From assembly GCF_900110705.1 (NCBI RefSeq), contig NZ_FOEJ01000005.1, forward strand, positions 310,001 through 374,000: a stretch of 64,000 nucleotides of DNA, given 5' to 3'. Below, in pieces: positions 54,201-63,104 of the stretch. The notes under the pieces were generated by a model. That model saw only the letters and a program-made list of their open reading frames with translations. It did no database searches and was not told the origin of the DNA. Numbering within the stretch: position 1 is the first letter of the stretch; each line of letters begins with the position of its first letter. Made by a program: the position numbers and the translations under genes. This DNA is from Loktanella sp. DSM 29012 (GTDB lineage: Bacteria > Pseudomonadota > Alphaproteobacteria > Rhodobacterales > Rhodobacteraceae).

Positions 54201-55621
54201 CACGCCTGTCCCAATGTCTGTCCGCCCTCGCCGTGGTTGCGGCATTGCAGACCTCTGCCGCCCATGCGCAGAACGTGGAACTGACCGCGGACGAGACGCG
54301 CGCACTGGCGATTGAACTGGCAAATGCAGGCGACCTGGCCGCGTCGCAATCCGTATTGGATGCGTTGCTGGCGCGTGACGACCGGGACGTGACCGCGCTG
54401 ATTACGGCCGCGCGGATCGCCACGGCGCAAAACAGGCCAGCGGATGCGGTCGCGCTGGGTGCGCGCGCCTACAGCGCGTCCACAACCGACGTCGAAGCCT
54501 ATGTCGCCGCCCGCATCGTGGCCCGCGCCCATGTTGAGCAGAACAACGATAGCCGTGCCCAGTTCTGGCTGCGGCGTGCCCGCCAGTATGCTCCGGACGC
54601 CGAAACCGCCGAAGGTGTGGCCGAAGACTATGCCTTTGTGCGGAACCGCAATCCACTGTCACTGGACCTGTCGTTCGGCATTCGGCCATCGTCCAACATC
54701 AATAACGGCTCTCAATCCCGAGAGGCGTTTTTGCTGGGACTGCCGTTCGCGCTGACATTGTCACGCGATGCGCAGGCCCTGTCGGGTCTGGCCTACAATC
54801 TGGGTGCGACCGCCCGCTACCGCCTGCGCGACAGCGAAACATCAGCGACATTTTTCGATGTCAGCATCGACGGGACCACCTACACCCTGAGCCAGGACGC
54901 CAAGGACGAACTGGAGGCAGAGGCCCGGCTGGAGGACGCGACAGGCGACACCCCCAGCGCCGAAGCCTTGCGTGATATCAAGGGCAGCGACTATGCCTTT
55001 GTGCAGCTGTCGTTCGGACTGACCCACCGGGTCAGACTGGCACCCGACCTGTTGCCGACCACGCTGTCGGCGCGGATCGGCACCAGTTGGTATGGTGGCG
55101 CCCCCTATCAGGATTTCGTCGACGCAAGCGTAGGACAGTCGCTGGCGACCAGTGATCGTTCGCGGCTGCGCCTGCTCGCGGGCGTGCAAAAACAGATCGC
55201 CGAAGACAGTTTCGACGACGTGATAAGCTACCGGTTCGGCGCGCGCTACAGCTATGTGCTGGACCGAGGTGATCTGGTGACGTTTACGATCGACGACCGG
55301 ATCAGCGTGTCCGACAACGTCGAACGCGACTACACCGCGATCCGGGCCGGCGTCGACTACGACCTGTCGGAACCTGTCTATGGTGTGCGCCTGGGCTTTG
55401 GTTTGTCGGTCGAGAACCGCGCCTATGATTTCTCGCGTCTGAACGCCGGGCCCCGCGACGACCTGACAGTGGATGCACGTGCCACAGCGCAGTTCAGTCA
55501 GGTGGAATACTACGGGTTCCAGCCTGTCGGCACGCTGGAAATCAGCAAGACAAGCTCTGACAATGCGCTGTTCGACCGCGAATACATCAGCCTGGGATTT
55601 GACCTGCGTTCTGCATTCTGA
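54197..55621 (+). CDS. Slam-like (type XI secretion) outer-membrane protein
   Basis: A 474-residue outer-membrane protein. A signal peptide (ending SAAHAQ) is followed by an N-terminal TPR-like helical region (about residues 30-145: ALAIELANAGDLAASQ, AVALGARAYSA). The C-terminal DUF560-like barrel starts NPLSLDLSFGIRPSSNINNG and ends in a terminal Phe (DLRSAF), the BAM signal. This TPR-plus-barrel plan is that of surface lipoprotein assembly modulators, which flip TbpB-like lipoproteins to the surface. It is coupled to the lipoprotein gene by a 4-base overlap. Confidence 0.8.
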   Translation: MTRLSQCLSALAVVAALQTSAAHAQNVELTADETRALAIELANAGDLAASQSVLDALLARDDRDVTALITAARIATAQNRPADAVALGARAYSASTTDVEAYVAARIVARAHVEQNNDSRAQFWLRRARQYAPDAETAEGVAEDYAFVRNRNPLSLDLSFGIRPSSNINNGSQSREAFLLGLPFALTLSRDAQALSGLAYNLGATARYRLRDSETSATFFDVSIDGTTYTLSQDAKDELEAEARLEDATGDTPSAEALRDIKGSDYAFVQLSFGLTHRVRLAPDLLPTTLSARIGTSWYGGAPYQDFVDASVGQSLATSDRSRLRLLAGVQKQIAEDSFDDVISYRFGARYSYVLDRGDLVTFTIDDRISVSDNVERDYTAIRAGVDYDLSEPVYGVRLGFGLSVENRAYDFSRLNAGPRDDLTVDARATAQFSQVEYYGFQPVGTLEISKTSSDNALFDREYISLGFDLRSAF

Positions 55622-55685
55622 GGCGTGACACGCGCCCACATGGCACTAGGTTTCGTGGCAGACACAGAACAAAGGAAGGCCTGAG

Positions 55686-56114
55686 ATGCCCGTGAAATAT
55701 CTGCACACCATGGTCCGCGTGAAGGACCTGGAAAAAACGATGGCGTTTTTCAACCTGTTGGGGTTGCGCGAAATTCGCCGCCGCGATGACGAGGGCGGAC
55801 GCTTTTCCCTGATCTTCATGGCAGCCGAGGGCGACGAGGATTGTCCGGTGGAGTTGACCTACAACTGGGACGGCGACGACGCCCTGCCCGACGACAGCCG
55901 CCATTTCGGCCATCTGGCCTATAGCGTGCCCAACATCTACGAGATGTGCCAGCACCTGATGGACAACGGCGTCACGATCAATCGTCCGCCCCGCGACGGC
56001 AACATGGCATTCGTGCGGTCGCCCGACAACATTTCGGTCGAGCTGTTGCAGGACGGCGATGCCCTGCCGCCGGCCGAGCCGTGGAAGAGCATGGAAAACA
56101 CCGGGCATTGGTGA
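55686..56114 (+). CDS. gloA: Glyoxalase I family protein (VOC)
   Basis: A 142-residue glyoxalase I-type protein. Ligands are seen as YLHTMVRVKDLE, the Glu of VELTYNWDGDD, HFGHLAYSV and the late VELLQDG. It likely isomerises the methylglyoxal-glutathione hemithioacetal to lactoylglutathione. GGAAGGCC lies upstream. Its stop shares one base with the next gene's ATG (TGATG). Confidence 0.88.
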   Translation: MPVKYLHTMVRVKDLEKTMAFFNLLGLREIRRRDDEGGRFSLIFMAAEGDEDCPVELTYNWDGDDALPDDSRHFGHLAYSVPNIYEMCQHLMDNGVTINRPPRDGNMAFVRSPDNISVELLQDGDALPPAEPWKSMENTGHW

Positions 56115-56818
56115 TGATGCGGGGGCTGATCGCAGGGCTGTCCCTTGCGGCGGCCCCCGCCGAGGCCTGCCGGCTGGCGCTGGTTCTGGCCATCGACGTG
56201 TCATCCTCGGTCGATGCGACCGAGGATGCATTGCAACGTCAGGGCCTTGCCGCGGCCATGATCGCACCAGAGGTGCAGGCGGCATTCTTTGCCTCGCCCG
56301 ATCCGGTTGCGCTCTATGTCTTTGAATGGTCGGGCCGCTACAATCAGGTGGCGCTCAGCGATTGGCGCATGATCGAAACGCCCGGTGACCTCGACGCTGT
56401 TGCAGCCGCCGTGTCGTCCAGCATCCGCAGTCACAACGATTTTCCGACGGCCATGGGTTATGCGCTGGGCCATGCGGCGGGCGTACTAGAGGCAGGTCCA
56501 AGCTGTCTGTTCCAAACGATCGACATGGCGGGCGACGGCATCAACAACGAAGGGTTCGGCCCGATTGACGCTTACAACGCCTTTCCCTTGGGTGACGTCA
56601 CGGTCAACGGATTGGTCGTGAACGCCGCTGATTTCGAGGGCGAGGTCAATCTGATCCCGTTCTACATGAACGAGGTCATCCGCGGACCCGGTGCTTTTGT
56701 CGAAGTCGCCAACAGCTTTGCCGATTACGAGACAGCGATGCGCCGCAAACTGGTCCGCGAACTGGGTGTCATCGGGCTGAGCGGCTGGCCCGCCGTGACA
56801 AACAGATCGCCGTCTTAG
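56114..56818 (+). CDS. DUF1194 family exported protein (VWA-like)
   Basis: A 234-residue protein. A short N-terminal signal (MMRGLIAGLSLAAAPAEA) precedes a von-Willebrand-A-like fold with a MIDAS motif DVSSSVD at about residue 28. FEWSGRYNQVALSDWRMI and TIDMAGDGINNEGF are typical of DUF1194, which is common in Rhodobacterales. It is probably periplasmic, with function unknown. It is translationally coupled to gloA. Confidence 0.88.
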   Translation: MMRGLIAGLSLAAAPAEACRLALVLAIDVSSSVDATEDALQRQGLAAAMIAPEVQAAFFASPDPVALYVFEWSGRYNQVALSDWRMIETPGDLDAVAAAVSSSIRSHNDFPTAMGYALGHAAGVLEAGPSCLFQTIDMAGDGINNEGFGPIDAYNAFPLGDVTVNGLVVNAADFEGEVNLIPFYMNEVIRGPGAFVEVANSFADYETAMRRKLVRELGVIGLSGWPAVTNRSPS

Positions 56819-56842
56819 GCCCCCACCCGCCGGGCGGGGGCC
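56818..56842. terminator. Hairpin between DUF1194 gene and acs
   Basis: GGCCCCC and GGGGGCC pair with an inner CCCG/CGGG around a short loop. No T run is seen. It lies between convergent genes and may end both transcripts. Confidence 0.5.
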
Positions 56843-56849
56843 AGAGGCG

Positions 56850-58805
56850 TCAACCCTTGTTCATCCGGTTGGCGATCAGATCATCGACCACCTCTGGTTC
56901 TGCGAGGGTCGAGGTATCGCCCAGCGCGCCATAGTCGTTTTCCGCAATCTTGCGCAGGATACGGCGCATGATCTTGCCGGATCGCGTTTTCGGCAGGCCC
57001 GGCGCGAACTGGATCAGGTCCGGTTTGGCAATCGGCCCGATTTCCGCGCGGACCCAGTCGGACAGCTCCTTGCGCAGTTCTTCTGACGGGTCCTGGCCCG
57101 CCATCAGCGACACATAGGCATAGATGCCCTGACCCTTGATGTCGTGCGGATAACCGACCACTGCGGCCTCGTTCACGGCCGTATGGGCGACCAGCGCGCT
57201 TTCGACTTCTGCCGTGCCCATGCGGTGGCCAGACACGTTGATCACGTCATCCACGCGACCCGTGATCCAGTAATAGCCGTCGGCGTCACGACGGCAGCCG
57301 TCGCCGGAGAAGAACATGTCCTTGTACTGGCTGAAATAGGTCATTTCGAACCGGTCGTGATCGCCCCAGATCGTGCGCATCTGGCTAGGCCAGCTGTCCG
57401 CGATCGCCAGCACGCCTTCGGCCTCGGTCGTGGTGATTTCCTTGCCGGTCTCAGGTTCCAGCACCACGGGTTTCACACCAAAGAACGGCAGTGTCGCAGA
57501 CCCCGGCTTGGTCGGCGTTGCACCGGGCAGCGGCGTCAGAAGGTGCCCCCCGGTTTCCGTCTGCCACCAGGTATCGACGATGGGCACATTCCCGCCGCCG
57601 ACCACGTCGTTGTACCAGTTCCATGCCTCTGGATTGATCGGTTCGCCGACGGTTCCCAGCACCTTGAGCGCGCTCAGGTCGTATTTTTCGACAAAGGCGT
57701 TCCCCTTGCCCATCAGCGCCCGGATGGCCGTGGGCGCGGTATAGAACTGGTTGACCTTGTGCTCTTCGCAGACCTGCCAGAACCGGCCCGCATCGGGATA
57801 GGTCGGCACGCCTTCGAACATCAGGGTCGTCGCGCCGTTCGCCAGCGGGCCATAGACGATATAGCTGTGGCCGGTCACCCAACCCACATCAGCCGTGCAC
57901 CAGAACACATCGCCATCGTGATAGTCGAATGTGTACTGATGCGTCATGCTGGCATAGACCAGATAGCCGCCAGTGGTATGCACAACGCCCTTGGGCTGCC
58001 CGGTCGAGCCGGAGGTGTAGAGGATGAACAGCGGGTCTTCTGCATTCATTTCTTCGGGCGGGCAATCTGAACTTACGGTTTCTTCCATTTCGTGCAGCCA
58101 GACATCGCGCCCTGCGGTCATGGCGATGTCGCCACCCGTCCGCTTGACCACCAACATTTTCGAATCGACCGTCACCTTTTCGAATGCCTTGTCGGCGTTG
58201 ACCTTCAGCGGGGTGTTTCTGCCGCCGCGCGGGGCCTCGTCAGCCGTGATCACGACCTTGGCCTCTGATCCATTGACGCGCGCTGCCAGTGCATCCGCGG
58301 AAAAACCCGCAAAGACGACCGAATGGATCGCGCCAATCCGCGCACAGGCCAGCATCGCATAGGCCGCCTGCGGGATCATCGGCAGGTAGATCACGACCCG
58401 ATCCCCCTTGCCCACGCCCATCTCCTTGAGGACGTTGGCGAATTTCGACACATGCGCGTGCAACTGCTGATAGGTGATATGCTGCGCCCCAGCCTCGGGA
58501 TCATCGGGTTCCCAGATGATTGCCGTCTGTGTGCCGCGCGTTGCCAGATGACGATCGATACAATTGGCCGCGACATTCAGGCTGCCGTCCTCGAACCACT
58601 TGATGTCGATATTGCCGGGGGCAAAGCTGGTGTTCTTGACCTTGGTATAGGGTGTCATCCAGTCCAGCCGCTTGCCATGCTCACCCCAGAACGCATCTGG
58701 ATCCGCAACCGAGGCCGCATACATCGCCTCGTATGTGGCGCGGTCTGCATGGGCACCGGCAGCCATTTCCGCGCTGGGTGCATAGGTCTTGTCGTTGTCG
58801 GCCAT
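56850..58805 (-). CDS. acs: Acetyl-CoA synthetase
   Basis: A 651-residue AMP-forming acetate-CoA ligase. [14 protein letters not shown] is the ATP/AMP motif (about residues 264-277), WWQTETGG and [20 protein letters not shown] follow, and the C-terminal [10 protein letters not shown] carries the catalytic, acetylation-controlled lysine. It activates acetate in the cytoplasm. AAAGGGGGG lies before the ATG. It is divergent from the YdcF gene across 150 bases. Confidence 0.96.
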   Translation of the reverse strand: MADNDKTYAPSAEMAAGAHADRATYEAMYAASVADPDAFWGEHGKRLDWMTPYTKVKNTSFAPGNIDIKWFEDGSLNVAANCIDRHLATRGTQTAIIWEPDDPEAGAQHITYQQLHAHVSKFANVLKEMGVGKGDRVVIYLPMIPQAAYAMLACARIGAIHSVVFAGFSADALAARVNGSEAKVVITADEAPRGGRNTPLKVNADKAFEKVTVDSKMLVVKRTGGDIAMTAGRDVWLHEMEETVSSDCPPEEMNAEDPLFILYTSGSTGQPKGVVHTTGGYLVYASMTHQYTFDYHDGDVFWCTADVGWVTGHSYIVYGPLANGATTLMFEGVPTYPDAGRFWQVCEEHKVNQFYTAPTAIRALMGKGNAFVEKYDLSALKVLGTVGEPINPEAWNWYNDVVGGGNVPIVDTWWQTETGGHLLTPLPGATPTKPGSATLPFFGVKPVVLEPETGKEITTTEAEGVLAIADSWPSQMRTIWGDHDRFEMTYFSQYKDMFFSGDGCRRDADGYYWITGRVDDVINVSGHRMGTAEVESALVAHTAVNEAAVVGYPHDIKGQGIYAYVSLMAGQDPSEELRKELSDWVRAEIGPIAKPDLIQFAPGLPKTRSGKIMRRILRKIAENDYGALGDTSTLAEPEVVDDLIANRMNKG

Positions 58806-58955
58806 GTCAGGTTTCCCCCCTTTGTAGTGCCCGCACTCCTCCCGGCTGTTCCCCGGTTGCGGTCGTTCGACTTCGCGTCATCATGAGCAAGAGCGTAGGG
58901 AATCCAAGCGGGCGGTGCCAGAGCATCGCACCTCTTGTAAACAATCGGGATCGAT

Positions 58956-59486
58956 TTGACCAAAGTGTGTAAAGTTAATTACAATGCGCCGCCCGTGGCG
59001 GATGCCATCATTGTCCTGGGCGCAGCAGTCTGGGCCAGCGGTCCCTCGCCAACCCTGCAAAGGCGGGCACGACATGCGGCGGCGCTGTTCCTTGCAGGTC
59101 ATGCCCCACTGATCGTTGCGACAGGCGGATTGGGCCTGCACCCGCCAACCGAAGCCATGGCAATCACCGATATCTTGATTTCGCAAGGCGTGCCTGCCAC
59201 AGCCATCATCCAGGAAGACAGATCCACAACTACACTGGAAAATCTCCGTTTTTCCCGAAAACTGTTGGGCCCGGACACCCGGACAGTCATCATCGTGACC
59301 GACCGGACTCACGCACCCCGTGCGCGACTGACCGCGAGACACCTTGGCTATACGGCAACCACCATGTCGCCCAGTCTGCGCGGCGGACACCCGCGCACCA
59401 TACTGCGCCAGACGATCAGAGAGTTTTTCGCATACCCGGCCTATGCACTGCGATTACGCATACGTGGGAAGGACACGGAAATTTAA
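58956..59486 (+). CDS. YdcF family (DUF218) protein
   Basis: An about 176-residue DUF218/YdcF protein: ADAIIVLGAAVWASG, PLIVATGGLG, EDRSTTTLENLRFS and VTDRTHAPRARLTARHLG, which are the family's nucleotide/ElyC-like motifs. It is shorter than E. coli YdcF. The start is uncertain: TTG at 58956, GTG at 58965 or GTG at 58995 fit, and none has a strong ribosome binding site. Possible S-adenosylmethionine- or envelope-linked function is not proven. Confidence 0.82.
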   Translation: MTKVCKVNYNAPPVADAIIVLGAAVWASGPSPTLQRRARHAAALFLAGHAPLIVATGGLGLHPPTEAMAITDILISQGVPATAIIQEDRSTTTLENLRFSRKLLGPDTRTVIIVTDRTHAPRARLTARHLGYTATTMSPSLRGGHPRTILRQTIREFFAYPAYALRLRIRGKDTEI

Positions 59487-59492
59487 TGCCGC

Positions 59493-59509
59493 GTTAATTC
59501 GAAATTAAC
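59493..59509. promoter_or_regulatory. CtrA-type binding site (TTAA-N7-TTAA)
   Basis: GTTAATTCGAAATTAAC holds TTAA at 59494-59497 and TTAA at 59505-59508 with a 7-base spacer, then C. This is an exact match to the full CtrA site (TTAA-N7-TTAAC), placed 36 bases before the start of the next gene. Confidence 0.6.
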
Positions 59510-59544
59510 CCTGACCCAGGATCGTCGCCACACGGAGAATGGTG

Positions 59545-60213
59545 ATGAAAATCCTGCTGATCTGGGTGTCCTGTCTCGTGGGGCTGCAATCAGCGGCCCA
59601 TGCGGGCCCGTGGCCACGCGAAGAAGGTCATACCTTTATTGCGGCAGGCGGAAATTTCCTGCTATCCGACGGCGCAGAATTGCCGGTCCATTACGATCCG
59701 ACGCTCTATGTCGAATATGGTCTGCGGCCAGAACTGACCGTCGGTCTCGATTTTTACTCAGCCGACAAGGGACGCATTTATTCGGCCTTTGGTTTCGCGG
59801 CCATTCCGGCAAACAACCTCGATGCCGACCTCAAATCCATGTTGTCATTTGGAATCGGATACCGCCGCAATGCCGACGGCAGCGAGGAATTGCTGACCCG
59901 CATCGGGATGTCACTGGGGCAATCGACGCCCAACGGCTGGCTCGCATTTGACGGTAACATTACCTACGGCGCAATCGACCAGACTTTTCGGCCAAAAGCC
60001 GATTTCACATGGGGGCGGTCGTGGTCCGACCAATGGACCACGACGCTTCAGGTGCAGACAGGACAAGGGTTTTCAGACGACCATTACGCCAAGGTCAGCC
60101 CCACCCTGATCTACACCATCAACGAACGCTACAGGGTCAATCTCGGCTCGGTTCACGCGCTGACGGGGGACCGCGGCAGCGCGCTCAAGATCGAGACCTG
60201 GATCCAGTTCTAG
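59545..60213 (+). CDS. Putative outer-membrane beta-barrel protein
   Basis: A 222-residue exported protein with a signal peptide (MKILLIWVSCLVGLQSAAHA). The mature part is all-beta with alternating residues (PTLYVEYGLRPELTVGLDF, WSDQWTTTLQVQTGQGF) and ends WIQF, which suggests an outer-membrane barrel. No named family. ATG at 59539 is also in frame, but GGAG fits 59545 better. A CtrA-type site lies just upstream, so expression may be cell-cycle linked. Confidence 0.72.
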   Translation: MKILLIWVSCLVGLQSAAHAGPWPREEGHTFIAAGGNFLLSDGAELPVHYDPTLYVEYGLRPELTVGLDFYSADKGRIYSAFGFAAIPANNLDADLKSMLSFGIGYRRNADGSEELLTRIGMSLGQSTPNGWLAFDGNITYGAIDQTFRPKADFTWGRSWSDQWTTTLQVQTGQGFSDDHYAKVSPTLIYTINERYRVNLGSVHALTGDRGSALKIETWIQF

Positions 60214-60215
60214 GA

Positions 60216-62504
60216 TTACACCGGATTGTCCATCCGCACCGTATAGCGCACAGCCCCCCGCACACTGCGTTCGAACGCAAATCGCAAATCGCGGCTGTCG
60301 TTGCTGTAACTCGTTTCGACCCACGGCATATCATTGACGTTCGCCCCGTCACCGGTCCGCAAGGCTTGCACCATCGCGAGACCGTCGATCGTGCGTGCAT
60401 GCCCCCTGAACGGCAAATACGGGTCAGTGCGTGCAACCCAGTTTGACGCCGCCGTGTTCTGCGTATGGATCAGCGATGCCGGGTTATAGACCGGCTCTTC
60501 GATGCCATTGTAGGTATTCGCGTCGATCGTGATCTGTCGCATCCGGGTCAGATCCAATCCCGCGAACGTGGTGTCGATCCCTTCCATCCGGTCGATCTTG
60601 CCGTTCACGGCGCGGAACACATTCCCCGTCATCGAAAACCCTTGGACGAAATGACCGGGCCCATAAGGCTTGATCCGCAAAAAATTGAACCCGGTCGTGG
60701 CATTCAGAGCGATGAAATGATTGCCGGTGATGGTCAGCCCGCCAAAGGAAAACTGGTTCACGAATTCCGGCTCGGATTCATATTCGTTCGTCCACTCGAT
60801 CCAACCGTTGTCGATGTAGTTGCCTGTCACGACAGACCGACAGTTGGGTGTTGCAAAAATCAGTCCGGCAACGCGAACGCCACCCGTGACACTATCACCA
60901 TTGAACCAATGGTTTGCCGTGATCGTCGTACCACCGCCACCGATCACGGCGAAATGCTTGAACAGCGCGCAGCGGTTGTCGCGGATCTTGACGTCCTCGG
61001 CGTTTGTATTCAGAGCGATCGTTGTCCGGTCCTGGACCCGCAGCCCCTGTTCGTTCGAATTGAACTGGCAACGGTCGATCATCATGCCCTGACAGCCCCG
61101 ACCCGGAGAGGTGATCCCCCGATCCTTTGGCCGGGTGACAAAGCAGTCGCGGACGTGAAACGTCAGCCCCTCGGGTGCCATCAGGATGCCGCTGGCCAGT
61201 CCTGCGCATTGGAATTCGATATCGTCCAACACGAATTGCGCAAGATCGGCATAGCCCGAGAAATCCAGCAGGTATTTGAACCGGGTAAAGGTAAAGGTCT
61301 GCGATCCGACGGCATCATGCAGCGGCTGGCTCAGCTCCAGGGTACGGGCACCGACGTTAATCGCACGCACATAAATTTCACGTCCGACACCGGCCCCGCT
61401 GACCAGCGATCCCAGCTGAATATTTGCGATATTCGTCACATTCGTCAGCCGCCTATCGGCACTTCGGTCATAGGTTCCGGCCGAAGTCACCACATCCGTA
61501 TCCCAGGCGGTGGTATTCGCAGGCTGAAACTGACCGTTGCGCACGACGCGGCGTGTCGCGAACACCTGCCGCGTCGGATCGCATGCCTGCATGTCAAGCG
61601 GCCCGTTCAGCGTCACCCTGATGCCGCACATATCCAGCGACTCGTGATCCGAGAAATTCAGCAAGGCTTGGTAGGCTTTTCTGAACGCCTGTTCCTCGTC
61701 GCCAAATGCCTCGACATAGGCGCGCAGATCATATCCGTTTTGCAGGATAAAGCGGCGGTCGTCAGGCTGGGTCACAGTCCCTTCGAACCGGATCTTGCTT
61801 TGGATACTGACATCGTTTTCCAGATGATAGACACCTGCCGGGACCAAAATTTCGCGCCCCTGCGCCGCACTGTCAGCCGCCTCGAAAGCAGCTGAATCGT
61901 CAGTTGTCCCATCGCCCTTGGCACCGTAGTCGCGCACATCGACCATCGACATCAGGTCCCGCAGAAACGCGACCGTGAAATCCTCGATCACGATATTATC
62001 GATCCGCACCAGACCGCCGGACGGGCCGACCAGATCAATGCCAAAGTGACCATAGATGGCGTCCAGCCAGATTAGATCGACGCCGGCGCGCGCGCCTGTC
62101 CCGACGATGGCGCTGACTTCCACAACCTCGCCATAGCGGGTCAGTTGCGTCTGCGGCCCTGTCGTAAGCGGAACATTGGCCGCCCCGCCACCTGCCACAC
62201 CAGCATAACCCGCGACCCGCACGGCAGGCAGTGGTCCCGCCACCGCCTTGACCCGCGCCGTGATCCGCAGATAGCAACCGCGCAATAGAGGCGTCTCAGC
62301 CATGTAGCGCAGGCTTTGGACCGTCCCGGTTTTCTGAATTTCCAGACAGCCGCCGAAATCCTGATCCGATGGCACGAATACACCTGTCCCGCTGGTGGCA
62401 TAGGTGTCGCTGCCAGGGGTGCCGTCGCCACTTGACCAGACCGAGAGGCCCGCCGCAAACGGCAGCGGCAGAAACACGATTCCGTCGGTAATTGCCTTGT
62501 TCAT
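60216..62504 (-). CDS. Parallel beta-helix spike-like protein (Pectate_lyase_3 type)
   Basis: A 762-residue protein without a signal peptide. The N-terminal about 190 residues form an all-beta, carbohydrate-binding-like module (FAAGLSVWSSGDGTPGSDTY, LRITARVKAVAG). VDVRDYGAKGDGTTDDSAAF (about residues 188-207) is the classic start of a pectate-lyase-3/GH28-related beta-helix, and the rest has many Asn/Val/Ile repeat rungs (ITGNHF, MTGNVF, VVTGNYIDN). Such proteins are common as phage tailspikes and resemble the gene-transfer-agent head spikes of Rhodobacterales. No phage genes are adjacent. A weak TTAAC half site lies upstream. Confidence 0.75.
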   Translation of the reverse strand: MNKAITDGIVFLPLPFAAGLSVWSSGDGTPGSDTYATSGTGVFVPSDQDFGGCLEIQKTGTVQSLRYMAETPLLRGCYLRITARVKAVAGPLPAVRVAGYAGVAGGGAANVPLTTGPQTQLTRYGEVVEVSAIVGTGARAGVDLIWLDAIYGHFGIDLVGPSGGLVRIDNIVIEDFTVAFLRDLMSMVDVRDYGAKGDGTTDDSAAFEAADSAAQGREILVPAGVYHLENDVSIQSKIRFEGTVTQPDDRRFILQNGYDLRAYVEAFGDEEQAFRKAYQALLNFSDHESLDMCGIRVTLNGPLDMQACDPTRQVFATRRVVRNGQFQPANTTAWDTDVVTSAGTYDRSADRRLTNVTNIANIQLGSLVSGAGVGREIYVRAINVGARTLELSQPLHDAVGSQTFTFTRFKYLLDFSGYADLAQFVLDDIEFQCAGLASGILMAPEGLTFHVRDCFVTRPKDRGITSPGRGCQGMMIDRCQFNSNEQGLRVQDRTTIALNTNAEDVKIRDNRCALFKHFAVIGGGGTTITANHWFNGDSVTGGVRVAGLIFATPNCRSVVTGNYIDNGWIEWTNEYESEPEFVNQFSFGGLTITGNHFIALNATTGFNFLRIKPYGPGHFVQGFSMTGNVFRAVNGKIDRMEGIDTTFAGLDLTRMRQITIDANTYNGIEEPVYNPASLIHTQNTAASNWVARTDPYLPFRGHARTIDGLAMVQALRTGDGANVNDMPWVETSYSNDSRDLRFAFERSVRGAVRYTVRMDNPV

Positions 62505-62607
62505 AACCTATCCTTTGCGCAAGCCGGATCGACCCGGTCGTCACGCAGGCAATAGGTTATGGGACGTTAATCAGACCCGTGGGGACCGCACGCACAAGCG
62601 GCAACAC

Positions 62608-63042
62608 TCAGACCCCGACATCGGGCAGCGGCAGCACGGACACGCCGTCGATCTTCCACGCACCGTCAATCTGTATCATCGCGTATTCCAGCATGTGCAG
62701 CCCGCCCGATGCATCCTGTATCATCACCTGTTGCAGGATGCGGGCCCCCAGATCTTGCTGGGCGACAAAACGCGATGACGAATTGTTCCAGACCATCGGA
62801 TAGCCTTGGCTGACCATACGGCCAAAGTTCTCAGGCCCGCCGAACAGACGCTGGATCATGGGACTGGCATAGGTGAATGCCAGATCGACATCGCGGTCGC
62901 GCAATGCATCCAATTGGTTAGTAATGACATCCTCGATGCCCTGCACAGCGGTCACAGGTGCCTCGGATGGGGCCGCAACCTGTGCCTGCACAGGCCCGGC
63001 CAACGCACCAACCACCAAAATTGCCATCAATTCAACTCGCAT
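62608..63042 (-). CDS. DUF4864 domain-containing exported protein
   Basis: A 144-residue protein with a signal peptide (residues 1-20, ending GPVQAQ) and a DUF4864 domain: VITNQLDALRDRDVDLAFTYASPMIQ, GYPMVWN and the C-terminal DGAWKIDGVSVLPLP. It is a small NTF2-like periplasmic fold typical of Rhodobacterales. Function unknown. It lies 62 bases downstream of lysK on the same strand. Confidence 0.85.
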   Translation of the reverse strand: MRVELMAILVVGALAGPVQAQVAAPSEAPVTAVQGIEDVITNQLDALRDRDVDLAFTYASPMIQRLFGGPENFGRMVSQGYPMVWNNSSSRFVAQQDLGARILQQVMIQDASGGLHMLEYAMIQIDGAWKIDGVSVLPLPDVGV

Positions 63043-63104
63043 GTCATTCCCCCGTGTCCATTATCAAATCAGACACGGTGGAAATCGCCAAAGGGTTTCG
63101 TCTG

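Noticed and set aside
60465-61895. Long open frame of 476 codons on the plus strand
   Set aside because: It lies antisense inside the beta-helix spike gene, has low-complexity His/Arg/Gln composition and no family motif; it is a shadow caused by GC-rich codon bias.
60216-62504. Prophage remnant
   Set aside because: Apart from the spike-like gene there is no integrase, capsid, terminase or lysis gene, and flanking genes are ordinary chromosomal ones.
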